64,000 bases of DNA, from the NCBI GenBank assembly GCA_022601645.1, contig JAJACH010000002.1:124001-188000 (forward strand), given 5' to 3'. The notes beneath the pieces are model-generated. The model was not told the origin of the DNA. It saw only the letters and a program-made list of their open reading frames with translations, and ran no database searches. This DNA comes from Chlamydiia bacterium (GTDB taxonomy: Bacteria; Chlamydiota; Chlamydiia; Chlamydiales; Simkaniaceae). A program made the translations under genes and the position numbers. Within the stretch, counting starts at the first letter, position 1. Every line of letters starts with the position of its first letter. Positions 8,136 to 17,372 of the stretch are shown here, piece by piece.

Positions 8136-9809
8136 ATGGCAACCTGGCAAATTGATTCTCTTACACCTGAGTCTGACACAATTCGAAAAAAGCTCGCCGA
8201 GCTTGATTCTATTATCGGTGATCGTGCCAATTTAGCACGACAACTCGAATTATCTCAATCGACAAACAAACTTCTCCGTGAGTTTCGCGGCTATGCTCAT
8301 TGCCGAGCTGCTCAAAATACCAGTGATGCAGAAGCGATCTCGCTTTTTGATGCCTACACCGTCTTGCAAACCGAATATGACCGCCTCCAAATTCACATCG
8401 ACGCCTATTTAGCAAAAAGCGAAGAGCCATTTGAGGACTTTACTCTAGAAGAGCGTGCTGAAATCGCTCGAGATAGACGCCCTTTAGAGCTTGAAGAACT
8501 CGCTATCACGTTATCCAATAGCGGATTCCACGGCTGGTCGCAGCTCTATGACAATTTAATTAGCTCGCTAAAATTTGATTTTCGCGGAGAAAAACTCTCA
8601 TTCGGTCAAATTGAAAATAAGCTCTCTGACCAACACCGAGATATCCGAGCTGAGGCATTTACTGAGATCAACCGAGTCTTTGAGGAAAATGCGACTCTTT
8701 TCAACTTGATTTTGAACAATATTGCAGGGTTTCGCCTCGACAATAACCAATCACGAGACGTTGACGTTTTAGAAGACCCGTTAGCCGAAAATCGCATGTG
8801 TGAAGAAACGCTTGATGCAATGTGGCAAGCTGTCGATGCGCACAAAGGGACGCTCCAAAAATATTTAGACCGCAAAGCAGAGCTCTTAGGCGTTGAAAAA
8901 CTCTCTTGGTTTGATTTAGATGCACCGCTTTTTTCCCAGGACAAAAGCATTAGCTATCAAAACGCTCAAACCTCGATCATTGCAAGCTTTGAGAAGACAA
9001 ACCCTCAACTCGCAGCCTATTCCAGGCAGGCATTTGATAAGAAGTGGATTGAAGCAGAAGACCGCAGTGGAAAAATGCCTGGGGGATTTTGCATCGACTT
9101 TCCTAACAAGCGTGAAAGCCGTATTTTCATGACCTATTCAGGTACGCAGCACAATTTGTTTACTTTAGCCCATGAACTCGGGCACGGTTTTCACAATCAC
9201 GTCGTCTATGACCTCCCTGAAAGATCACAAAATTACCGGATGAATGTTGCTGAAACAGCCTCAACCATGGCAGAGATGATCGTCAGTCAAGAAGCGCTTG
9301 AAAAGGCCCAGTCAACTGATGAAAAACTCAGCCTCATTGATAGCCACCTCTGTAGGTCCACTACCTACCTCATGAACATCCAGGCGCGCTTTCTCTTTGA
9401 AAAATCATTCTACCTAGAGCGTCAAAAAGGTCTCGTCCCCTCAAGCACCATGAACACCCTCATGGAAAATGCCCAAAAAAAGGCATACGGAGACTCTTTA
9501 GACCTCTACCACCCCCACTTTTGGGCGGCAAAACTCCACTTTTACTTTACCGATTCATCGTTTTACAACTTCCCCTACACCTTCGGGTATCTTTTTAGCC
9601 TCGGAATCGCGAATATCATCACCGACGAAACAAGTTACATCGCCTTTTTAAAAGATACAGGACAAATGACCGTTGAAGATCTTGCAAAAAAACACCTTGA
9701 TGTCGATCTCACCTCCCCAGACTTTTGGATGGGTGCTGTTGAGTATGCTCTAAAGGACGTCGATACCTTTATTGAACTTTCCCAAAATGTAAAGCCGCTT
9801 TACATTTAA
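8136..9809 (+). CDS. pepF: Oligoendopeptidase F (M3 metallopeptidase)
   Basis: The 557-residue protein carries the zinc motif HELGH (His346, Glu347, His350) in the context LAHELGHGFHNH, with the downstream Glu ligand in NVAETASTMAEM. It should cleave peptides of roughly 6-20 residues in the cytoplasm, recycling amino acids imported or released from proteins. It is transcribed away from mutL. No good Shine-Dalgarno sequence precedes the ATG. The last codons (encoding NVKPLYI) lie inside a copy of the palindrome that recurs elsewhere in the window. Confidence 0.95.
   Translation: MATWQIDSLTPESDTIRKKLAELDSIIGDRANLARQLELSQSTNKLLREFRGYAHCRAAQNTSDAEAISLFDAYTVLQTEYDRLQIHIDAYLAKSEEPFEDFTLEERAEIARDRRPLELEELAITLSNSGFHGWSQLYDNLISSLKFDFRGEKLSFGQIENKLSDQHRDIRAEAFTEINRVFEENATLFNLILNNIAGFRLDNNQSRDVDVLEDPLAENRMCEETLDAMWQAVDAHKGTLQKYLDRKAELLGVEKLSWFDLDAPLFSQDKSISYQNAQTSIIASFEKTNPQLAAYSRQAFDKKWIEAEDRSGKMPGGFCIDFPNKRESRIFMTYSGTQHNLFTLAHELGHGFHNHVVYDLPERSQNYRMNVAETASTMAEMIVSQEALEKAQSTDEKLSLIDSHLCRSTTYLMNIQARFLFEKSFYLERQKGLVPSSTMNTLMENAQKKAYGDSLDLYHPHFWAAKLHFYFTDSSFYNFPYTFGYLFSLGIANIITDETSYIAFLKDTGQMTVEDLAKKHLDVDLTSPDFWMGAVEYALKDVDTFIELSQNVKPLYI
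9785..9807. repeat. Palindrome copy 1 (ATGTAAAGCCGCTTTACAT core)
   Basis: Perfect inverted repeat, 11 bp per arm around a central C. It overlaps the 3' end and stop of pepF and ends 30 bp before the brnQ start. Same element as at 22410, 45910 and 63580. It could be a regulator-binding site or a short terminator stem; there is no T tract. Confidence 0.85.
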
Positions 9810-9837
9810 ATATCCCCCTAATTTTAAGAGGATTAGA

Positions 9838-10965
9838 ATGAAAACACTCTCCATATCACTTGCTATTTTTTCGATGTTTTTCGGAGCGGGTAATGTGGTC
9901 TTTCCTCTACTCCTTGGAAAAGTTGTTGGTGAACAGTTTACATTCGGTGCATTAGGACTTTTAATTACCTCTATTGGCGGGCCCTTAATCGGTTTATTTG
10001 GCGCCATCCTTTTCCACGGCCACTTTAGAGAATTTTTTGCTCGAACGGGCATGATTTTAAGCCCGATCTTTATTCTTGTTACTGCCGCTCTCTTAGGACC
10101 TTTTGCCGTGATGCCGCGCTGTATTGTTGTTGCCTACGCCGCAATCAGTTCCATCTTTCCCGCGATTTCACTCATGCAATTTAGTTTCATCTCCCTGATT
10201 GTCGTTCTCCTTCTCCTTTGGAAAAAAACGGGAGTCCTCGATATTCTCGGGTATGTTTTAAGCCCCCTTCTCCTTTTATGTCTCCTCATTATCATCTACA
10301 AAGGGATTGCAACCCCGGGGATCACTCACCCGGTGGATATCTCCCATATCAAAGCCTTTACAAAGGGAATTACGACAGGCTACGACACAATGGATCTCAT
10401 TGCAGCCATCTATTTTTCCGTATCCATTTGGAACCTCTTAAAAGTTAAAGTGAAACAATCCCATGTAACAAAGACTACCTTTATAGCAGGATCAATCGCC
10501 GGAATTTTACTTGGGCTCGTTTACGTAGGCCTCGGATTTGCCGCCTCAAGGAATATGGATATCCTAGGAAATGTTCCCCCTGAAAAACTTTTAGTCGCGA
10601 TCTCCTACCACTTGCTCGGGCCACAGCTTGGCATCCTCGCAAATATCGCTGTTGCCTTAGCTTGCCTAACCACCGTAATGGGTCTTGCCGTTACCTTTGC
10701 AGAAATCATCCGCCGTGATTTTGGAGCTACAAAGCTCAACTACGGAGTGACGATTTTCATCCTCGTATTTATCTCTGCCCTCTTTTCCAACCTTGGATTT
10801 ACACGCATTATGGAGTTTATCCATCCTTTAGTCGCGATTTGCTACCCAGCGATCATCACGCTCACTCTTTGCAATATCGCTTATAAGTGCTACGGATTTA
10901 AGCTTGTAAAAACTCCGGTCGTAATCGTTTTAGCTTTGACATTATTCATGTTGATAAATTCTTAA
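9838..10965 (+). CDS. brnQ: Branched-chain amino acid transporter, BrnQ/LIVCS family
   Basis: The product is an integral membrane protein of 375 residues with about ten to twelve hydrophobic segments. It starts with the family signature MFFGAGNVVFPLLLGK and includes PFAVMPRCIVVAYAA. It should import leucine, isoleucine and valine coupled to Na+ or H+, which fits an intracellular bacterium lacking their synthesis. It is somewhat shorter than the usual 420-440 residues. The ribosome site AGAGGA lies 7 nt before the ATG. Palindrome copy 1 sits just upstream, so it may be regulated through that site. Confidence 0.92.
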   Translation: MKTLSISLAIFSMFFGAGNVVFPLLLGKVVGEQFTFGALGLLITSIGGPLIGLFGAILFHGHFREFFARTGMILSPIFILVTAALLGPFAVMPRCIVVAYAAISSIFPAISLMQFSFISLIVVLLLLWKKTGVLDILGYVLSPLLLLCLLIIIYKGIATPGITHPVDISHIKAFTKGITTGYDTMDLIAAIYFSVSIWNLLKVKVKQSHVTKTTFIAGSIAGILLGLVYVGLGFAASRNMDILGNVPPEKLLVAISYHLLGPQLGILANIAVALACLTTVMGLAVTFAEIIRRDFGATKLNYGVTIFILVFISALFSNLGFTRIMEFIHPLVAICYPAIITLTLCNIAYKCYGFKLVKTPVVIVLALTLFMLINS

Positions 10966-10979
10966 CGTTTGCTTATAAC
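10951..10979 (+). promoter_or_regulatory. Promoter TTGATA-17-TATAAC, adjoining a start codon
   Basis: A -35 box TTGATA (10951-10956) and -10 box TATAAC (10974-10979) are 17 bp apart, inside the end of brnQ. The next gene's ATG at 10987 is only 7 nt after the -10 box, so transcription would start at or next to the ATG, giving a leaderless mRNA. Confidence 0.6.
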
Positions 10980-10986
10980 TTATCGC

Positions 10987-11823
10987 ATGCGGATCTTCTC
11001 TTTCCTACTCTCGTTGGTTTTGCTTGTTGTTGGGATTTACTACCTGACAGATTCAAAACCCGAATTTAAGACAAAAGTGATGGAACTTTTAAGTTCTGGG
11101 CAATTCCACACCTTAGAAGTCCGCTATTCCCCCGAACAAATCATGGAAAAAGACGGGCGTAAACTTTTAAAAAATGACACCTACACATTTTTGGAACCCG
11201 AACTTAAATTCCAGCCCTACCTCCTCATGGAAGTAAAATATTCGAGCACAGAAAACACGACCGGTGAAGGAGTCATCCTTTGGGATCTTGTTGATGGAGA
11301 AATGGTCATTAACTCGAAATCCTGGAAAAAAACCCATGGATTTTCTGATTGCCTTGTTGCCAACGCCGATAAAAACGAATTTAAAATCATCAATTTGTTG
11401 GCAAAACAAGGAGGATTTTTAGATCGTGAAAACCTCATAAAAGTGCTTAACCTCGAAGAAGACACATTGGATCGTTACATTGAAAACTGCCGTCGCAAGA
11501 AACTCGTCGTCCAATCGGGCAATGGCTACCGCCTGCATCTAGAAAAGCCCATGCTGGACGTGATTCCAACCACCATCATCGACACCCCTCTTGTGACAAA
11601 AAGCTATCGCTATGCCGAGCGGATTTCCAAGCGTTTTTCGACCACCCAAATCATCCAAATGGCAGAATCCGTCTTTGGCACCGATTTTGCCGTCCGTCGG
11701 ACGCTTGACGTCTTCCTTCCCGTCTATTCACTCACCGTGCAAAACCCTGATGGCTCCCTCCTAACAACCCATTGGAACGCATTAAACGGAAAACCCCTTG
11801 AAAATTCTACCTTTTTAGAGTAA
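10987..11823 (+). CDS. Membrane-anchored hypothetical protein
   Basis: The ATG at 10987 (MRIFSFLLSLVLLVVGIYYL) is preferred over an upstream TTG at 10969 because the promoter's -10 box ends at 10979. The 278-residue product has one N-terminal membrane segment (about 3-20). A central part (INLLAKQGGFLDRENLIKVL onward, roughly residues 135-185) looks like a winged-helix fold, with two flanking beta-rich repeats that resemble each other. No enzyme motif is seen. The likely location is anchored in the inner membrane. It may be a conserved chlamydial protein of unknown function. Confidence 0.75.
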   Translation: MRIFSFLLSLVLLVVGIYYLTDSKPEFKTKVMELLSSGQFHTLEVRYSPEQIMEKDGRKLLKNDTYTFLEPELKFQPYLLMEVKYSSTENTTGEGVILWDLVDGEMVINSKSWKKTHGFSDCLVANADKNEFKIINLLAKQGGFLDRENLIKVLNLEEDTLDRYIENCRRKKLVVQSGNGYRLHLEKPMLDVIPTTIIDTPLVTKSYRYAERISKRFSTTQIIQMAESVFGTDFAVRRTLDVFLPVYSLTVQNPDGSLLTTHWNALNGKPLENSTFLE

Positions 11824-11837
11824 AATCCTTTGGCAAC

Positions 11838-11924
11838 GGAAAGATGGCTGAGTGGCCGAAGGCACATCCCTGCTAAGGATGCGTACCCTTACGGGTACCG
11901 AGGGTTCGAATCCCTCTCTTTCCG
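11838..11924 (+). tRNA. tRNA-Ser (GCT anticodon)
   Basis: An 87-nt cloverleaf: acceptor arms GGAAAGA and TCTTTCC with discriminator G, a D arm (TGGCTGAGTGGCCGAAGGCA), anticodon loop CTGCTAA carrying GCT, a long class II variable arm (GTACCC/GGGTAC), and a TTCGAAT T-loop. No 3' CCA is encoded. A short GTTTTTT/AAAAAAC hairpin follows at once and can end the transcript. Confidence 0.97.
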
Positions 11925-11938
11925 TTTTTTGTAAAAAA

Positions 11939-11975
11939 ACGACAAGGGTGGGATTCGAACCCGAGTGTCCCCTAT
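11939..11975 (-). other. tRNA 3'-end-like remnant
   Basis: Read on the minus strand, this stretch contains GGGTTCGAATCCCACCC, a T-loop with partial T-stem, followed by a plausible acceptor strand CCTTGTC. The matching 5' half (D arm, anticodon arm, GACAAGG) is missing and two T-stem pairs are broken, so it is not a functional tRNA gene. It lies right after the intact tRNA-Ser on the other strand. Confidence 0.4.
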
Positions 11976-12020
11976 TCTCAAGCTTCCAGTTTTTCTTCTA
12001 ATCCTTTATAGTTTCAAACT

Positions 12021-13448
12021 ATGTCTGACAACGTAAAAATCGCTCCAAATTCCAAAGAAGCAGAGATGCTCGTTTTGGGATGCATGCTCACGAACGTCAA
12101 TGCCCTGAATTCGGGTTCTGACGCCTTAAATTCCAAAGACTTTTATTTTAAGGAACATCGCCTTATTTTTGATGTTCTTAAGACGGCGTATAAAAGCAAT
12201 AAGCCGGCTGATGTTCACTTGGTGGCTGAAGAATTAAAGCGTTTAAAGCAGCTAGATGACGTGGGCGATGTGAGCTATTTAACAACGCTTGCTCAATATG
12301 CCGGGACGTCTGCTCACATCGAAGAGTACACGAATCTCATTAAGAGCAAGTCGGTGCTCAGACAAATGATTACCGCAGCGCAAGGCATTGAAAAATCTGC
12401 CCTTGACGAGCCTGATGATGTGAACATTACACTCGACGAAGCGCAAGCAAAGCTCTTTGCCATTAGTCAGCAAAGTAATTCCCATCAAGGGGTGCTTTTA
12501 AACCAACTTATTTCAGGGTTACATGCTGATTCAGGCCTGCCCTATTTGAAAGAACTCGAAGATCGGCAAGAGGCATTTAGAGAGCGTGGTGGCGAGGACC
12601 TGGGTGTGACGGGAATCCCCTCTGGTTACAACGATCTCGATCAGATGATCAATGGTCTGGGTGATTCAAACCTCATTATTGTGGCCGGTCGTCCTGCAAT
12701 GGGTAAAACCGCTTTTTGTGTGAATATCGCTGAGCACGTTTGTTTTGAAATGAACAAAGCTGTGGGAATTTTTTCCCTAGAGATGAGCGCAGAGCAGTTG
12801 CTTCACAGAATGATCTGTTGTCAAGCCGAGGTGGAATCAGCCAAGATTCAAACCGGCGCTCTTTCAGGGTTAGAATATCAACGCATCGTTGCAAGTGTGA
12901 ACAAAATTCAAAAGCAAACTATGATTATTGATGACCAACCCGGTTTACGCATTACAGACTTACGCGCACGCGCGAGGCGCATGAAAGAAGCGTTTGATAT
13001 TCAACTTCTCGTTGTCGATTACCTCCAGCTCTTATCTGGATCAAGTACCTATTCTGGAAGCGACAATCGACAAGGCGAAATTTCTGAAATCTCCCGTATG
13101 CTCAAGAACCTGGCAAGGGAACTTGATATTCCAATCATTTGTCCATGTCAGCTCTCACGTAAGGTAGAAGAGCGAACAGGTCACCGCCCAATGATGTCTG
13201 ACCTCCGTGAATCGGGCGCGATTGAGCAAGATGCCGACGTTGTCATGTTTATTCTCCGCCGCGAGTACTACGATCCGTATGATAAGCCAGGGATGGCCGA
13301 GATCATCGTGGGAAAGAACCGTCACGGAAAGATTGGCTCGGTCGATCTTGCCTTCCGCTCAGAATTGGCACAGTTTGCTAACTATACGCCAATGCAAGAT
13401 GATGAGGAGACAAGCGATGAAGCCTTCTCGGCCTTCACCCCTACATAA
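12021..13448 (+). CDS. dnaB: Replicative DNA helicase DnaB
   Basis: The 475-residue protein has the N-terminal DnaB domain (KEAEMLVLGCML onward) and the RecA-like helicase domain with Walker A GRPAMGKTAF, Walker B LLVVDYLQLL, a DLRESGAIEQDAD motif, and an arginine-finger region near LRRE. It forms the hexameric helicase at the replication fork. It matches chlamydial dnaB upstream of mnmG. A TATAGT box ends 8 nt before the ATG with no Shine-Dalgarno sequence between, so it too may have a very short or no leader. Confidence 0.97.
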   Translation: MSDNVKIAPNSKEAEMLVLGCMLTNVNALNSGSDALNSKDFYFKEHRLIFDVLKTAYKSNKPADVHLVAEELKRLKQLDDVGDVSYLTTLAQYAGTSAHIEEYTNLIKSKSVLRQMITAAQGIEKSALDEPDDVNITLDEAQAKLFAISQQSNSHQGVLLNQLISGLHADSGLPYLKELEDRQEAFRERGGEDLGVTGIPSGYNDLDQMINGLGDSNLIIVAGRPAMGKTAFCVNIAEHVCFEMNKAVGIFSLEMSAEQLLHRMICCQAEVESAKIQTGALSGLEYQRIVASVNKIQKQTMIIDDQPGLRITDLRARARRMKEAFDIQLLVVDYLQLLSGSSTYSGSDNRQGEISEISRMLKNLARELDIPIICPCQLSRKVEERTGHRPMMSDLRESGAIEQDADVVMFILRREYYDPYDKPGMAEIIVGKNRHGKIGSVDLAFRSELAQFANYTPMQDDEETSDEAFSAFTPT

Positions 13449-13489
13449 AGTTAAATTTTTAACCAAGATTGCAGATTTTTATTGGGGGA

Positions 13490-13518
13490 TTTACTTTTTT
13501 CTTGGGGTGTGATACACT
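13490..13518 (+). promoter_or_regulatory. Putative promoter TTTACT-17-TACACT
   Basis: TTTACT (13490-13495) and TACACT (13513-13518) are separated by 17 bp, 27 bp before the start of the small basic protein gene, in the only gap between dnaB and mnmG. The boxes are imperfect, so the call is tentative. Confidence 0.4.
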
Positions 13519-13545
13519 GTCTGGCAATTCGTAATTTGAGGAAAT

Positions 13546-13635
13546 ATGTCATCAGTAAAGAAAAAGCGCCGTCTGAAAATCGCTAAGCACAAACGCAAAA
13601 AGCGCAGAAGACGCGACCGTCATAAGAAAAAATAA
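13546..13635 (+). CDS. 29-residue basic protein, mS38/bS22 (AURKAIP1/COX24)-like
   Basis: A short frame with a GAGGA ribosome site encodes [20 protein letters not shown] followed by RRRDRHKKK. More than half of the residues are Lys or Arg. The pattern V-KKRR-K-KHK-KK-RR matches small ribosomal proteins of the AURKAIP1/COX24 (mS38, mycobacterial bS22) type, which bind the decoding region of the small subunit. It sits between dnaB and mnmG and is too short for common ORF cut-offs. The family assignment rests on pattern recognition only. Confidence 0.8.
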   Translation: MSSVKKKRRLKIAKHKRKKRRRRDRHKKK

Positions 13636-13640
13636 TCTCC

Positions 13641-15407
13641 ATGGATGCCTTTGATGTCATCGTTATAGGTGCTGGTCATGCTGGATGTGAGGCGGCGTAT
13701 GCTGCAGCTCGCATGGGCTCGAACACGCTCTTATTGACGATGAATCTCGATACGATCGGCAAAATGAGCTGCAATCCGGCCATTGGTGGCACCGCAAAAG
13801 GTCACCTGGTCCGAGAGATCGACGCCCTTGGCGGCATCATGGGCAAAATCGCCGATCGCACGGGCATTCAATTTCGTATGCTCAATAGTACCAAGGGGCC
13901 GGCCGTCTGGTCCCCCCGCTGCCAATCTGATCGCACCGCTTATCAAAATGAAATTAAACACGAGCTTGAAAAACTCCCCGGTTTGTCCATTCGACAAGGA
14001 ACCATTGAGGATCTCCTTGTAGAAGATGGAAAAATTGTCGGAGTGAGAACTTTAGAAGGTGTGGTATATCGTGCCAAAACAGTTATTATTTCAGCCGGCA
14101 CTTTCATGCGCGGGCTCATTCACATTGGGCAGACCAATTACTCTGGGGGCCGGGCGGGCGATAAACCCTCTGTTGGTTTATCTAAAAGACTTGAAGAACT
14201 TGGATTTAAACTCGATCGTTTGAAGACGGGTACGCCCCCTCGTGTGAATCGCCGCTCTTGCAACCTTGAAGTGATGGAAGAACAGCCTGGTGATGAAAAT
14301 GTTCACTTCTCTCATGACGGTGAAGAGAAAAAAATGCGCCAAGTTTCGTGCTACATCACCTACACATCCCCTGAAACAAAGCGCATTGTCCAAGAAAACC
14401 TCCATCGCTCACCCATGTATTCGGGAAGAATCGACTCGATAGGCCCGCGTTACTGCCCCTCGATCGAAGACAAAATTGTTCGCTTTGCCGACAAACCGCG
14501 TCATCAAATTTTCTTAGAGCCGGAAGGCTTAACTACTGAGGAGATGTATGTAAATGGAATTTCAACATCACTCCCCTTCGATGTTCAAGAAAGCATGCTT
14601 CGTTCTATCCCGGGTTTTGAGGCGGCTGAAATTATGCGCTTTGCGTACGCTATCGAATATGATTATGCGATCTCGGGCCAACTTAGAATGTCCCTTGAGA
14701 CCAAGATTGTTCAGGGTCTATACTTTGCAGGACAGATCAATGGGACGACAGGATATGAGGAGGCCGCGGCGCAAGGGCTCATCGCAGGAATCAACGCGTC
14801 GTTACAAACCCAAGGGAAAGCTCCCTTTGTTCTAAAGCGTTCTGAAGCCTACATTGGCGTCTTAATTGATGAACTCATCACCAAAACACTAGACGAACCG
14901 TATCGCATGTTCACCTCAAGAGCGGAACACAGGTTACTTCTTCGCCAAGATAATGCAGACCTTAGACTTCGAGGTTATGGCTATGAACTCGGTTTGATTT
15001 CAGATGAGCAAAAAGAGCGGCTTGATCACAAGAAAGCGGCGCTTGAAAATGGAAAACGTCTTCCCCCTCACATGCTCAAGTTTTTAAAACGGCCAGAAAA
15101 TACCTATGCTGACCTCATCCGTGAATACGGCGTAACCGATTTTGGCCCTGACGCCAATTTCCAAGTTGAAATCGAAGCGAAATATGCAGGCTATATTGCA
15201 AGGCAATTAAAAGAGGCCGAAAGACTTGAATCAATTGATCACGTCAAAGTTCCTGACTGCTTTGATTTTGGTGCTGTTGTGGGTCTACGCAATGAAGCGC
15301 AAGAAAAACTTGCCCGTGTAAAACCAACGAATCTAGGTCAAGCAGCACGCATCTCGGGTGTTTCCCCTGCAGATATCTCTGTGCTTATCGTTGCTCTAAA
15401 AAGATAA
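13641..15407 (+). CDS. mnmG: tRNA uridine-5-carboxymethylaminomethyl modification enzyme MnmG
   Basis: The 588-residue protein starts with an FAD-binding Rossmann motif ([20 protein letters not shown]) and contains the family blocks [42 protein letters not shown] and [16 protein letters not shown]. The C-terminal helical domain ([13 protein letters not shown] to [13 protein letters not shown]) is present, so the protein is full length. With MnmE it modifies wobble uridine 34 of several tRNAs. It lies 5 bp after the small basic protein gene, so the two are probably co-transcribed. Confidence 0.97.
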   Translation: MDAFDVIVIGAGHAGCEAAYAAARMGSNTLLLTMNLDTIGKMSCNPAIGGTAKGHLVREIDALGGIMGKIADRTGIQFRMLNSTKGPAVWSPRCQSDRTAYQNEIKHELEKLPGLSIRQGTIEDLLVEDGKIVGVRTLEGVVYRAKTVIISAGTFMRGLIHIGQTNYSGGRAGDKPSVGLSKRLEELGFKLDRLKTGTPPRVNRRSCNLEVMEEQPGDENVHFSHDGEEKKMRQVSCYITYTSPETKRIVQENLHRSPMYSGRIDSIGPRYCPSIEDKIVRFADKPRHQIFLEPEGLTTEEMYVNGISTSLPFDVQESMLRSIPGFEAAEIMRFAYAIEYDYAISGQLRMSLETKIVQGLYFAGQINGTTGYEEAAAQGLIAGINASLQTQGKAPFVLKRSEAYIGVLIDELITKTLDEPYRMFTSRAEHRLLLRQDNADLRLRGYGYELGLISDEQKERLDHKKAALENGKRLPPHMLKFLKRPENTYADLIREYGVTDFGPDANFQVEIEAKYAGYIARQLKEAERLESIDHVKVPDCFDFGAVVGLRNEAQEKLARVKPTNLGQAARISGVSPADISVLIVALKR

Positions 15408-15417
15408 ACCCCGGTAT

Positions 15418-16293
15418 ATGCAAACTATGGATTTACCTGGATTATTACTCATTTCCCAATCAGCCCTTCGGATTAATTCAATCAAGAAGAGCCTGTCGAA
15501 AACTTTTTACGTTCGAGACTGTGCCAATAAGGATGAAATTTGGGAAATACTCCCTCACCTCAATCCTGAATTTGTCATTCTAGATGACAAAACAAGCGGC
15601 ATTGAGCCTTTGACGTTTTGCAAAAAATTCCGAGAACTGCGCGATTCTGTGCCTATTTTGGTGATCACAACTAACCTTAAGAAAAGTTACACAAGACAAC
15701 TGATGCAAGCGGGTGCAACTGATTTCCTCCGAGAGCCCTTTGAAGAAGATGATCTGATCTATCGCGTTGAAGCTTCTCAGGAATACCTAGGCACGCACCA
15801 AAAAGTTTTAGATCTGTCCCAATTTATCCAAGCACCTAAGGAAAGTGAATCTCTTAAAAAACGCCTAATTGTGGATGAGCGGGTGATTGATGCGGTGTCA
15901 AAAGCGCATGAGAAACATCACAACCTTTCCCTCTTGCTTGCTGAAGTAGATAAAAAAACAAAAGAGGCTTCAAACGCATTTGAGAAGGCCCTTAAAAAGT
16001 TTTTGCGCAAACAAGATCTCATGTCACGCATTGAAGTTGGCAAATTTGTGATTATCATGCCAAAAACTTCGAAAAGTGCAGCCCACCACATGGGAGAAGA
16101 GATCCAAGATGCGATTCGAGCTCTTGGCTTTACAGCCACAATTGGCTGCGCAGAACTTGGCGCATCGGCAAGCCCAATGATCACTCCCAATCAAAGCCTT
16201 GATGTGCTGTTAAATCTAGCAACTACCTGCTTGAAGGAAGCCCAAGCTCAAGGGGAAAAAATTGTCTCCCAAATTAAAAGGAATAAGTCATGA
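15418..16293 (+). CDS. Receiver-like plus degenerate GGDEF protein
   Basis: Residues 1-125 fold as a response-regulator receiver: an Asp pair in FVILDDKTSG is in the phospho-site position, but the usual KP lysine is replaced (LREPF). Residues about 145-290 have the outline of a diguanylate cyclase domain, including LLLAEVD, RKQDLMSRIE and TIGCAELG. The active-site motif GG(D/E)EF has become EVGKF (about 206-210), so cyclic-di-GMP synthesis is unlikely. It lies 10 bp after mnmG and overlaps the next gene by 4 bp. It is probably a signalling scaffold; the partner is unknown. Confidence 0.75.
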   Translation: MQTMDLPGLLLISQSALRINSIKKSLSKTFYVRDCANKDEIWEILPHLNPEFVILDDKTSGIEPLTFCKKFRELRDSVPILVITTNLKKSYTRQLMQAGATDFLREPFEEDDLIYRVEASQEYLGTHQKVLDLSQFIQAPKESESLKKRLIVDERVIDAVSKAHEKHHNLSLLLAEVDKKTKEASNAFEKALKKFLRKQDLMSRIEVGKFVIIMPKTSKSAAHHMGEEIQDAIRALGFTATIGCAELGASASPMITPNQSLDVLLNLATTCLKEAQAQGEKIVSQIKRNKS

Positions 16294-16685
16294 TTCTACT
16301 TTTAGCTGCTGCCGCAAACCTTTTTTCAGCAACAACACCGAATCTTTCAGGAGCAGAAACGAGCGCTGAAAAAGCTGCCATGGTCCAATCGGTCCAAAAA
16401 GTTGCAAGTGGCGGTGGTGGCGGTGGAGAAAAAGGGGTGACTGATGTCATGATCATCTCTCCAGCAGAGCGCGCAAACGACATTGTCCAAGCATTTAACT
16501 ACATCCAAAGCCACGACGTCACTTCGAAAGTTGAGGTGAAACTCAAAAACGGCTCCAAAATAAACGATATTCTGAACATTCAAATGATGCCAAGCGGCAC
16601 ACTCCTGATTTTCAAAATCCAAACGCTCAAAGGCGAAGTGTACCGCATCGTCAAAATCGAAAACATTGCCGAGGTTGAAGCCTAA
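16290..16685 (+). CDS. Small hypothetical protein, possible signal peptide
   Basis: The 131-residue product opens with a short hydrophobic stretch (MILLLAAAANLFSA) that could be a signal peptide, followed by a flexible region with six glycines in a row (about residues 40-46). A compact C-terminal beta-rich domain (KVEVKLKNGSKINDI to end) follows. It overlaps its upstream neighbour by 4 bp and lplA by 1 bp. No family is recognised. Confidence 0.7.
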   Translation: MILLLAAAANLFSATTPNLSGAETSAEKAAMVQSVQKVASGGGGGGEKGVTDVMIISPAERANDIVQAFNYIQSHDVTSKVEVKLKNGSKINDILNIQMMPSGTLLIFKIQTLKGEVYRIVKIENIAEVEA

Positions 16686-17359
16686 TGAAACTTATCCACC
16701 TTAAAAATACGCCTATCTTAGAACAACTCAAGTTAGAAGAAGGCCTACTTCGGACGAAAGAAGAGGATTATTGTCTTATCAACGAAGGCTCCCCTCGCGC
16801 TATCATCATGGGGATCTCAGGCAAGCACGAAGAACTTGTCCACCCTTCCGCTTTTGAGGCAAATATCCCTGTAATCAAACGCTACAGTGGGGGCGGCACA
16901 GTCATCGTCGATGAAAACACCGTCTTTGTTTCCTTTATCTGTAACAAAGCCTCTCACGATTTCCCAGCCTATCCCGAGCCTATCATGCGTTGGAGCGAAG
17001 GCATTTATAAAAAAGTTTTTAACTTAGATGACTTTGGCATTCAGGGCAACGACTACGCTATCGGAAATCTCAAGTGTGGAGGCAATGCTCAGTACATACG
17101 AAAAGACCGCTTCGTCCACCATACGACCTTTCTATGGGACTATTCCCCTGAAAACATGGAATACCTCCTGATGCCAAAAAGTCAGCCTAAATACCGCGAA
17201 AATCGTACCCACGATGAATTTTTAACCCGTTTGAAAAATCATCTACCTAGCAAAGAAGAATTTATTGCACGTTTAAAAAAGCAATTTAATACCTCAGATA
17301 GCGATATACCGATATTAGAAGAAAATTACAGACAATCTACAATTCAGATTAATAAATAA
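16685..17359 (+). CDS. lplA: Lipoate-protein ligase A-like protein
   Basis: The 224-residue protein shows the biotin/lipoate ligase core: RYSGGGTVIVDENT (lipoate-binding loop), GNDYAIGNLKCGGNAQ with the catalytic lysine, and FVHHTTFLWDY. It would attach scavenged lipoate to lipoyl domains of 2-oxoacid dehydrogenases. It is shorter than E. coli LplA and lacks the C-terminal accessory domain, like the chlamydial ligases. Position after dnaB-mnmG matches the chlamydial order, with two extra genes inserted here between mnmG and lplA. Confidence 0.88.
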   Translation: MKLIHLKNTPILEQLKLEEGLLRTKEEDYCLINEGSPRAIIMGISGKHEELVHPSAFEANIPVIKRYSGGGTVIVDENTVFVSFICNKASHDFPAYPEPIMRWSEGIYKKVFNLDDFGIQGNDYAIGNLKCGGNAQYIRKDRFVHHTTFLWDYSPENMEYLLMPKSQPKYRENRTHDEFLTRLKNHLPSKEEFIARLKKQFNTSDSDIPILEENYRQSTIQINK

Positions 17360-17372
17360 TTCCTCGCCATGC

